NCBI GenBank assembly: GCA_041855735.1
Contig: JBHAEV010000078.1
Coordinates: 1 to 13,651, forward strand
DNA length: 13,651 nt
Reading direction: 5' to 3'
Origin: CALALP01 sp041855735
GTDB lineage: Bacteria > Bacillota > Clostridia > Lachnospirales > Lachnospiraceae
The translations under genes were made by a program, and so were the position numbers. Shown piece by piece: positions 5,311 through 13,200 of this stretch. The notes under the pieces are model-generated. The model had not been told where the DNA came from. It made no database searches and saw only the letters and a program-made list of their open reading frames with translations. Numbering within the stretch: the first letter of the stretch is position 1; the number at the start of each line of letters is the position of its first letter.

Positions 5311-8300
5311 ATGACAAAACAATATGCACTCGGAATCGATGTCGGTTCCACAACCGTAAAAGTTGCCATTCTGGATCAGGAGAAAAATATTATTTTTTCG
5401 GATTATGCCAGACATTTCGCCAATATTCAATCCACTTTGGCAACACTTTTAACCAAGGCGAGATCCACACTCGGATCAGTAAATCTCATTCCCAGCATCA
5501 CCGGCTCCGGCGGACTTACCCTCGCAAAGCATCTCGGCATGAATTTTATTCAGGAAGTCATAGCGGTGGCGTCCTCATTGCAATTCTACGCTCCGAATAC
5601 GGATGTAGCGATTGAGCTCGGCGGCGAGGATGCCAAGATCATCTATTTCAAAGGCGGCATTGACCAGAGAATGAACGGTATCTGCGCGGGCGGTACCGGC
5701 TCTTTCATCGACCAGATGGCTTCCCTTTTGCAAACCGATGCAACCGGACTCAATGATTATGCCAAAGATTACAAGGCCATTTATCCGATTGCCGCAAGAT
5801 GCGGTGTATTTGCCAAATCCGACATTCAGCCGCTCATCAATGAGGGTGCCACCAGAGAGGATCTTGCCGCTTCCATTTTTCAGGCGGTGGTCAATCAAAC
5901 CATCTCCGGACTGGCCTGCGGGAAGCCGATTCGCGGCAATGTCGCCTTCCTCGGCGGGCCTCTGCACTTTTTGTCGGAGTTGAAAAATGCATTCGTCCGC
6001 ACACTCAATCTTCGCGAAGATGCCATCGTCGCTCCCGAAAATTCGCATCTCTTCGCCGCCATCGGCGCGGCTTTAAACAGTAATACCGAAGCGGTTTTCG
6101 GCAGTATCGACGACATCCTGAAAGCGACGGATATTACACGCCCGACGAACACCGCAAAGCCGACGGATATTACATGCCCGACGAACATCGCAAAACCGGC
6201 GGATACCGTGAAACCGGCAAAAATCACAGGATCGGCATGTTCGGCATGCGCGGCAAAGTCGACGAATACGGCGAAAACCGGTGAGGACTTCGACCGTATC
6301 ATTACGAATTACACTCAACATGACATCAATTATGTCCAGGATACATCCGGAAAAACACACAAATGCGCCAATGCCTGTGAGAGAACTTCCGCATCCTCCT
6401 TCGCAGCGGAGGAATCCTCGTTTTATCCGGTTTCGATTTCCTCCCTGATTCAAAAACTCAGCGCCGGTGTGGTCATGGAGCATGAGGTTGCAAGAATCGC
6501 ACCCCTTTTTGCCGAAAAATCGGAATACGAGAAATTTGCGGCACGTCATGCCGAATCCTCCGTAAAAACGGCATCTCTAAGCGATTATGAGGGCAATATT
6601 TACCTCGGCATCGATGCCGGTTCCACCACAACCAAGATCGCGTTGATTGATGAGGAGGGTTCTTTGCTTTGGAAATTTTATTCCGCAAACAACGGTTCCC
6701 CGCTCACCACCGCCATTTCGGCATTGGACGAGGTACGAGGACTCATCCACCCGAACGCGAAGATTGCCTACTCCTGTGCCACCGGTTACGGCGAGGCGCT
6801 CTTTAAATCCGCCTTCATGTTGGACGAAGGCGAGGTGGAAACGATTGCCCACTACTATGCAGCTTCCTTTTTCAATCCGAACGTGGATTGTATTCTGGAC
6901 ATCGGCGGTCAGGATATGAAGTGCATCAAGATAAAGGATCATACCGTGGATTCGGTCATGCTCAATGAGGCCTGTTCGGCAGGCTGCGGTTCCTTTATCG
7001 AAACATTTGCCCATTCTTTGAATTACCGGATTGAGGACTTTGCGAAAGAAGCGCTTTTCGCCGAAAATCCGGTGGATTTGGGCACAAGATGTACCGTTTT
7101 CATGAATTCCAATGTAAAACAGGCACAAAAGGAAGGTGCCAGTGTCGCGGATATTTCCTCGGGACTTGCATACTCCGTGATCAAGAATGCACTGTTTAAG
7201 GTGATCAAAATCACCGATGCCAAGGATCTCGGAGAAAATGTCGTGGTTCAGGGCGGCACATTCTACAATGACGCGGTTCTTCGTGCCTTTGAACTCATTT
7301 CCGGCTGCAAGGCGATACGTCCGGATATCGCCGGCATAATGGGCGCTTTCGGCGCGGCTCTGATTGCCAGAGAACGGCACGAAAACAGACAAACCACCAT
7401 GCTGAGTCTGGATCAGGCGGTAAAACTGACCTATGACACGACGATGACCCGATGCAAAAAATGCAACAACTCCTGCGTGCTGACCGTCAATCGTTTCGAC
7501 AAAGACCGCAAGTTCATTTCCGGAAATCGCTGTGAGCGCGGACTCGGCATTGAAAAATCGAAAAATACGGTACCGAATCTCTTTGATTACAAATACCGTC
7601 GGCTCTTTGATTACAAACCGCTGGAAAATGCACCCCGCGGTGAAATCGGTATCCCGAGGGTTTTGAATATGTATGAAAACTACCCGTTTTGGGCGACATT
7701 CTTCACGAAACTCGGTTTTCGAACGGTGCTTTCTCCGATGTCCACCAAAAAGCTTTATGAGCTCGGCATCGAATCCATCCCGAGCGAATCCGAATGCTAT
7801 CCGGCAAAGATTGTGCATGGTCATGTCACATGGCTCATCCGAAAGGGAGTTCGTACTATTTTCTATCCGTGCATTCCTTATGAGCGAAATGAAAGACCGG
7901 ATGCCGGCAATCACTACAACTGTCCGATTGTCACTTCCTATGCGGAAAATATCAAGAACAATGTGGAAGACATCCGGACCGAGGGCGTGCGGTTTTTGAA
8001 TCCTTTTATGGCATTTACCGACGAAGCCGTTCTCACAAAACAATTGGTAAAGGTGATGAAAGCCGATTTTAACATTTCCGCAAAAGAAGTAAAAGAAGCC
8101 GCACACCTGGCGTGGACGGAGCTTTTAAACTCCAAGAAGGATATCGAAAAACAGGGCGAAGAAGTGATTGAATGGCTCAAGACAAATCATCGCCACGGCA
8201 TTGTGCTGGCGGGAAGACCGTACCATGTCGACCCGGAGATTCACCACGGCATCCCGGATATGATTGCCTCCTTCGGAATTGCGGTGCTGACCGAGGATTC

Positions 8301-9885
8301 CGTTTCGCATCTGACTCCGATCGAGCGACCGGTAATCGTAAGCGACCAGTGGATGTATCACTCCCGTTTGTATGCGGCGGCATCCTATGTAAAACAGGTG
8401 GATTTTTTGGATTTGATTCAGCTGAACTCTTTCGGCTGCGGTCTGGATGCGGTAACCTGTGATCAGGTCAGCGATATTTTGACGGGTTCCGGCAAGATCT
8501 ACACCGTTCTCAAAATCGATGAAGTCAACAATCTCGGAGCCGCGAGAATCCGCGTGCGCTCCCTGATTGCCGCGCTGAAAGTACGTCAAAAGAAACATTA
8601 TTCCAGACAGATTGCGTCCGCCTCCTACCATCGGGAAATGTTTACCAGAGAAATGAAGGATTCCTACACGATTCTCTGTCCGCAAATGAGTCCGATCCAC
8701 TTTGATCTCGTGGAGCCGGCACTGAATGCCTTCGGATATCATATCGAAGTCCTGCAAAACGATACCCGCTCTTCCATTGACGTCGGACTGAAATATGTCA
8801 ACAACGATGCCTGCTATCCGTCCCTTGTCGTGATCGGGCAAGTCATGGAAGCCCTGCAATCCGGCAAATACGATCTGAACAAAACCGCCGTCTTTATGAG
8901 CCAGACCGGAGGAGGATGCCGTGCCAGCAATTACATCGGATTCCTTCGACGTGCTCTTGAAAAAGCGGGAATGGCACAGATTCCGGTTATTTCCGTCAAT
9001 GCCAACGGCATGGAAACCAATCCGGGCTTCAAACTCACCGTACCGATGTTAAAAAGGGCTCTTCAGGCCGTCGTTTACGGTGATGTGTTCATGCGTGTGC
9101 TGTATGCGACCCGCCCGTATGAAAAGATCGCAAACTCCGCCAATGAACTGCATAAAAAGTGGAGAGCCGTCTGCATCGAATCCCTCGGCAGGAAATCTCA
9201 GCCGTTCGGCGAATTCAAGAAAAATATCCAAGGCATCATCCGGGATTTCGACAATTTGCCGAGAAAAGATATCAAAAAACCGAGAGTCGGAATCGTCGGA
9301 GAGATTCTGGTGAAATTCCTTCCACTTGCCAACAACCGCATTGTGGAACTTTTGGAACGGGAGGGCGCGGAAGCCGTCATGCCGGATCTTTTGGATTTTT
9401 TGCTCTACTCCTTCTACAATGTCAATTTCAAGTCCGACAATTTGGGCAGCTCGAAACAGTCCGCCTTTTTGTCCAATGTCGTAATCCACCTTCTGGAAGG
9501 ACTTCGAAAAGATGCAAGAGAGGCATTGGAAAAGAGCAGGCACTTTATCGCTCCGTCCAGAATCCATCATCTGGCAAAGATGGCAGGCGAATTCGTTTCT
9601 CTCGGCAACCAGACCGGGGAGGGATGGTTTTTGACCGGAGAAATGCTGGAACTGATCGAAACCGGTACGCCGAATATTGTCTGCGCACAGCCTTTCGGCT
9701 GTCTGCCGAATCATGTGGTGGGCAAGGGCGTGATCAAGGAGCTTCGACGTGTCCACCCGAACGCAAACATCATTGCCGTAGACTATGACCCGAGCGCTTC
9801 CGAAGTAAATCAGCTCAATCGCATCAAGCTGATGCTGGCTACGGCAAGGAAAAACATGGAGGCCGAAACAATGGAACATCGTTAG
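5311..9885 (+). CDS. Fused 2-hydroxyacyl-CoA dehydratase activase (two BadF/HgdC ATPases plus HgdB-like regions)
   Basis: A 1524-residue cytoplasmic iron-sulfur protein of the acyl-CoA dehydratase activase-related family. Characterised HgdC activators use ATP to drive an electron into 2-hydroxyacyl-CoA dehydratases; the substrate of the large fusion form is unknown. ATPase 1 (about 5-260) has GIDVGSTTVK (8-17) and cluster cysteines C125 (CAGGTGSF) and C164 (ARCGVF). ATPase 2 (about 431-680) has GIDAGSTTTK (433-442), C555 (CSAGCGSF) and C594 (TRCTVF). Both cysteine pairs are 39 apart, as in Acidaminococcus HgdC (C127/C166). A CKKCNNSC motif (715-722) with C741 follows. A DUF2229-like region (about 770-1000) has C829, C854 and C871. 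The HgdB-like C-terminal part has C1123, C1168, C1203, C1458 and C1464. The linker (271-370) is unusually long and repetitive. GAGGT 5 bases before 5311 decides the start. No dehydratase subunits adjoin. It has its own promoter and terminator. Confidence 0.93.
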   Translation: MTKQYALGIDVGSTTVKVAILDQEKNIIFSDYARHFANIQSTLATLLTKARSTLGSVNLIPSITGSGGLTLAKHLGMNFIQEVIAVASSLQFYAPNTDVAIELGGEDAKIIYFKGGIDQRMNGICAGGTGSFIDQMASLLQTDATGLNDYAKDYKAIYPIAARCGVFAKSDIQPLINEGATREDLAASIFQAVVNQTISGLACGKPIRGNVAFLGGPLHFLSELKNAFVRTLNLREDAIVAPENSHLFAAIGAALNSNTEAVFGSIDDILKATDITRPTNTAKPTDITCPTNIAKPADTVKPAKITGSACSACAAKSTNTAKTGEDFDRIITNYTQHDINYVQDTSGKTHKCANACERTSASSFAAEESSFYPVSISSLIQKLSAGVVMEHEVARIAPLFAEKSEYEKFAARHAESSVKTASLSDYEGNIYLGIDAGSTTTKIALIDEEGSLLWKFYSANNGSPLTTAISALDEVRGLIHPNAKIAYSCATGYGEALFKSAFMLDEGEVETIAHYYAASFFNPNVDCILDIGGQDMKCIKIKDHTVDSVMLNEACSAGCGSFIETFAHSLNYRIEDFAKEALFAENPVDLGTRCTVFMNSNVKQAQKEGASVADISSGLAYSVIKNALFKVIKITDAKDLGENVVVQGGTFYNDAVLRAFELISGCKAIRPDIAGIMGAFGAALIARERHENRQTTMLSLDQAVKLTYDTTMTRCKKCNNSCVLTVNRFDKDRKFISGNRCERGLGIEKSKNTVPNLFDYKYRRLFDYKPLENAPRGEIGIPRVLNMYENYPFWATFFTKLGFRTVLSPMSTKKLYELGIESIPSESECYPAKIVHGHVTWLIRKGVRTIFYPCIPYERNERPDAGNHYNCPIVTSYAENIKNNVEDIRTEGVRFLNPFMAFTDEAVLTKQLVKVMKADFNISAKEVKEAAHLAWTELLNSKKDIEKQGEEVIEWLKTNHRHGIVLAGRPYHVDPEIHHGIPDMIASFGIAVLTEDSVSHLTPIERPVIVSDQWMYHSRLYAAASYVKQVDFLDLIQLNSFGCGLDAVTCDQVSDILTGSGKIYTVLKIDEVNNLGAARIRVRSLIAALKVRQKKHYSRQIASASYHREMFTREMKDSYTILCPQMSPIHFDLVEPALNAFGYHIEVLQNDTRSSIDVGLKYVNNDACYPSLVVIGQVMEALQSGKYDLNKTAVFMSQTGGGCRASNYIGFLRRALEKAGMAQIPVISVNANGMETNPGFKLTVPMLKRALQAVVYGDVFMRVLYATRPYEKIANSANELHKKWRAVCIESLGRKSQPFGEFKKNIQGIIRDFDNLPRKDIKKPRVGIVGEILVKFLPLANNRIVELLEREGAEAVMPDLLDFLLYSFYNVNFKSDNLGSSKQSAFLSNVVIHLLEGLRKDAREALEKSRHFIAPSRIHHLAKMAGEFVSLGNQTGEGWFLTGEMLELIETGTPNIVCAQPFGCLPNHVVGKGVIKELRRVHPNANIIAVDYDPSASEVNQLNRIKLMLATARKNMEAETMEHR
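6127..6216 (+). repeat. 36-bp tandem repeat coding a hexapeptide array in the activase linker
   Basis: Two 36-base units (6127-6162 and 6163-6198) differ at only three positions, all transitions, and a degenerate half unit follows (6199-6216). Each unit is itself two 18-base subunits, giving about five hexapeptides of the form [TA][DN]xxxP. A decayed copy (STNTAKT) is visible further on, near 6256-6279. The array lies in frame between the two ATPase domains. Confidence 0.85.
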
Positions 9886-9911
9886 GGAAACGCGGATGAA
9901 TGCGTATCCCT
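9884..9911 (+). other. Hairpin overlapping the activase stop codon
   Basis: AGGGAAACGC (9884-9893) pairs with GCGTATCCCT (9902-9911) with one mismatch around an 8-base loop. It begins within the TAG stop and lies 5 bases before the main terminator stem. It has no T-tract of its own; it may protect the 3' end or just be part of a double hairpin. Confidence 0.5.
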
Positions 9912-9916
9912 AGAGC

Positions 9917-9941
9917 AGGGGCGGGAAACCGCCCCTTTTTC
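9917..9941 (+). terminator. Rho-independent terminator of the activase gene
   Basis: An 8-bp GC-rich stem (AGGGGCGG / CCGCCCCT) with a GAAA tetraloop is followed by TTTT. It lies about 30 bases after the stop codon at 9885. It isolates the activase from the amylase. Confidence 0.92.
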
Positions 9942-10108
9942 TATCTTCAAAACCCGTACATTTCTTTGATTCATCCTTTTCTCAATTCCGTCCGTTCCCG
10001 TAACTCATCCAAAAATATTTATAATTTTCGTAAAGTTTCTATATTTACAAATTTCCCTCTTGTCACATATGCTGAAATGAAGTTTCGTTTTTTATTTATT
10101 ACTTATAA
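9942..10108. other. AT-rich spacer with no recognised gene
   Basis: Between the activase terminator and the amylase promoter I see no coding sequence with a ribosome-binding site and no structured RNA. It holds one copy of a 13-base repeat, TTTCGTAAAGTTT (10026-10038), which recurs inside the amylase signal-peptide region (10296-10308). AT-rich runs here could act as an upstream promoter element. Confidence 0.5.
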
Positions 10109-10138
10109 TTGACATTGTTCTTCCATGAAGAATATAAT
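10109..10138 (+). promoter_or_regulatory. Strong sigma-A promoter of the amylase gene
   Basis: Perfect TTGACA (10109-10114) and perfect TATAAT (10133-10138) are separated by 18 bases. Transcription would begin near 10145, giving a leader of about 90 bases before the ATG at 10236. The spacer contains a palindrome likely to be an operator (separate entry). Confidence 0.75.
10118..10132. promoter_or_regulatory. Candidate operator between -35 and -10 of the amylase promoter
   Basis: TTCTTC-CAT-GAAGAA is a perfect 6-bp inverted repeat with a 3-base centre. It fills nearly all the promoter spacer and abuts the -10. A protein bound here would block RNA polymerase. It does not fit the CcpA cre consensus as I know it, so the regulator is unknown. 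Confidence 0.4.
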
Positions 10139-10235
10139 TGAATTAAAACATTTTACTGTTTTTATTCAAAAATTACTAAGAAAGAAAGGATGCTAACTTT
10201 ATTTAAATTCATATTTTTTAGCAGAAGTGACATGA

Positions 10236-13200
10236 ATGAAGATGAAAACAAAATCGAAAAACACACACTCTATCCTAAACTTTAGGAAACATATATTTCG
10301 TAAAGTTTTAGCATTCGGTTTGTCCGTAAGCTTGCTTGCCGCTTATCCACTGTATCCGAATTCCGGCAATCCGGGTTTCGACAGTCTGACTGCATATGCA
10401 AACGGCACAAATGTGCCCAACAAAGAAAAGCTGATCAAAAACGGCACCATTCTCCACTGCTTCAGTTGGTCCTTCGACACCATCCGTGAGAAGCTGCCGG
10501 ACATCAAAGCTGCGGGATACACCGCCATCCAGACCTCTCCGGTCAATGCCGTTGCCAGGGGCAAGGACACACAGATGAAGCTGATGGGAACCAATCCCGA
10601 TACCGGTAATCACGACGGCGAGTACGGCGCATGGTACTGGCATTATCAGCCGACCGACTGGAAAATCGGCAACTGGCAGCTCGGCTCCAAAGAGCAGTTC
10701 ACTGCCATGGTGGAAGAAGCGGACCGTCTGGGCATTCAGGTCCTGGTCGATGTGGTGCCGAATCATACCACACCGCTGCTTGATCAGATTTCACCGGATT
10801 TTGTGAATGCCGTGGGCGGCTGGGATGATATGTACCATGAGAACGCGCATGTGGATGTCAGTCTGCCGCTGAAAACGAACAACAGCACCGCCGGCACCAT
10901 CCGCCACTTCAATGACCGGCTGGAGTGCACCAGCAAAAGCCTTTTGACCTTGGCGGATGTAAATACCGAAAATCCGAGTTTTCAGGCGTATTACCTGAAT
11001 TATCTGAACGAACTGATCGACATCGGTGTGGACGGTTTCCGCTATGACACCGGCAAACACATCGCTCTCCCGAGCGATCCGCGTGATCCGAAAACGGCAA
11101 AAGAGGGACAGACCAATGATTTCTGGGAAGTTGCCACCGGCAGACAGTCCGTAAACGGCGTAACCCTGAAAGACAAGGACAATCTGTTTATCTACGGCGA
11201 GATCCTGCAGGATACTTCCGTTTCGGACACCGGATATACAAAATATGTTTATATGACCGCCAGCAACTACGGCAAAACACTCCGTTCCAAGCTTGCCGTC
11301 GGAAATTCGTATGATGAACATTATCCCGGCGTTTCCGCCGATCTCGACAATGTTTCCCTAAATGCCGGAGAACTGACCGGATGGAGTCACGCAAATCCGG
11401 ACAAAATCGTCACCTGGGTGGAATCCCATGACACCTATTTTAACGAAGGAGAATCCGCACATCTGAGTGATCAGAAAATCCGTTTCGGCTGGGCAGCCAT
11501 TGCCGCCAGAGAAAAGGGCACTCCTCTCTTCTTCAGCCGTCCGGCAGGATCCGACGGATGGAACAATCGTTTCGGAAACAATGTACTCGGAGTTGCCGGC
11601 AATGATGAGTTTATGCATCCCGAAGTCAGAGAAGTCAATCTCTTCCGCCAGGCAATGGGCGGACAGCCGGAATATTTAAGAAGTCACTGGGACGGAAAGG
11701 TCTATCAGATCGACCGCGGAACAGAGGGTTCGGTCATCATCAATGCCGATATCGAAAGAGATGTCACCCTGCCGACAACCATGGCTGTCGGAAATTACAA
11801 GGATCATGTGTCCGGCGAAGTATTTCAAGTGGTACAAAACGGCAATGAACGCCTGCTCCAAGGCAAACTGAAAGCCGGTGCCGTTGCGGTCATCTACAAA
11901 GCCGATGCCGAATTGAATGCGGTCAACTCGATCAATAAGCCGTTTTTCTTCGATCAGCATACGGAAGTGACCCTGACGGCACAGAATACCGTAAACAACC
12001 GATATATAACCTCCAACGGAAAATCCGGAAGCTTTACAAGCGGCGACAAGGTCCTGCTGACCTCCAGCGCCGAGAACACCGCCTTTATCATTCTTACCGG
12101 AACCAAATCCGACGGCACACAGATTGAAAAACGAGTTGAGTTTTCACGAATCCAACCCCTGTATGATGTCTACTTCGAAAAACACGATTCCTGGACAGAT
12201 GTGGGGATGCATGCCTATGCCGAAAACGGCCCCACAACACAATGGCCCGGCATTGCAATGGTGCCTCTCGGTCACAATCTCTATGGCGCGAAAATCCCGG
12301 AAGACATTCTGAATGCGCGGGGAAATACCATGCTGATTTTTGCCAATGTCCGCAATGCAGGCGGAACTCTGACTTCACTTGGTGATCAAGATCCGGGATC
12401 CGGATCCGGTTTCTTTCTCTATGACGAAACGAAATTCACTCCTTATTTCTATGATAAAGATGTGCAGGAGCATTCCGAGCGCTGGAAGCCGATTCATCTT
12501 GATTTCGTCCACAATTTTCAGCCGTTGATCGTGAACTTGGAAGCAGACAACCACAATCCGGTGGAAGGTGAAGCGGTATCCTTTACCGCAAGCGTATCCG
12601 GCGGAAACTCAAACGGAAGCACTGCGGGCTATCGGTTCAAGTTCACGGTGATACAAAACGGACAGGAAGAGGTTGTTCAGAATTTTTCTGAAAACCCTGT
12701 CTTTTCGTGGGCAAAACCGCTTTCCGGAAATGCATACATCAAAGTGGAAGCGAACGACAGTTTCAGCGACGCTGCCACCAAAACGATTGCCCTTCACTGG
12801 AGTGCCAAGGAAGACATCGCCTTTGATCGAAATTATGATGTATACTTCCAAAAGCCGGCGGGCTGGCGCCGAAACAGCATTCATGTGTATGCCTATAAAC
12901 CTTCCGGTTCCGGTGTAACGGAATTGTCCGCATGGCCGGGCGAGCCAATGACCTACATCGACGGCGATGTCTACGGCTACAAACTGCCGGAAGACAAAAA
13001 AGACTATCTCGTCATCTTCAATGATGCCGAGAACGGTGCGGATTCCTCCAAACAGCAATACCCGTATGACGGGCAACCGGGACTTCCTGCTATTAAGGGC
13101 GGCTCCATGTATTTGGAAAGTTTCGGAAATTTGGAGAGCAAAGCCTGGAGAATGGTTGCAAAAGACCCGATTCAACATGTTACACTCACCGCTTCCGCCG

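Noticed and set aside
6127..6216. Repeats in the activase considered as a CRISPR-like array
   Set aside because: The units are directly adjacent without spacers and keep the reading frame, so they are a coding minisatellite.
6577..8106. Minus-strand 509-codon open frame inside the activase
   Set aside because: It is the antisense shadow of a strongly conserved coding region; the plus-strand protein has clear family motifs.
8125..9879. Further long minus-strand frames (8125-8859, 9049-9879)
   Set aside because: These are also antisense to the activase, arising from its codon bias; no start signals or known domains.
9900..10112. Small 70-codon plus-strand frame after the activase
   Set aside because: It begins inside the terminator region, has no ribosome-binding site and looks like AT-rich spacer.
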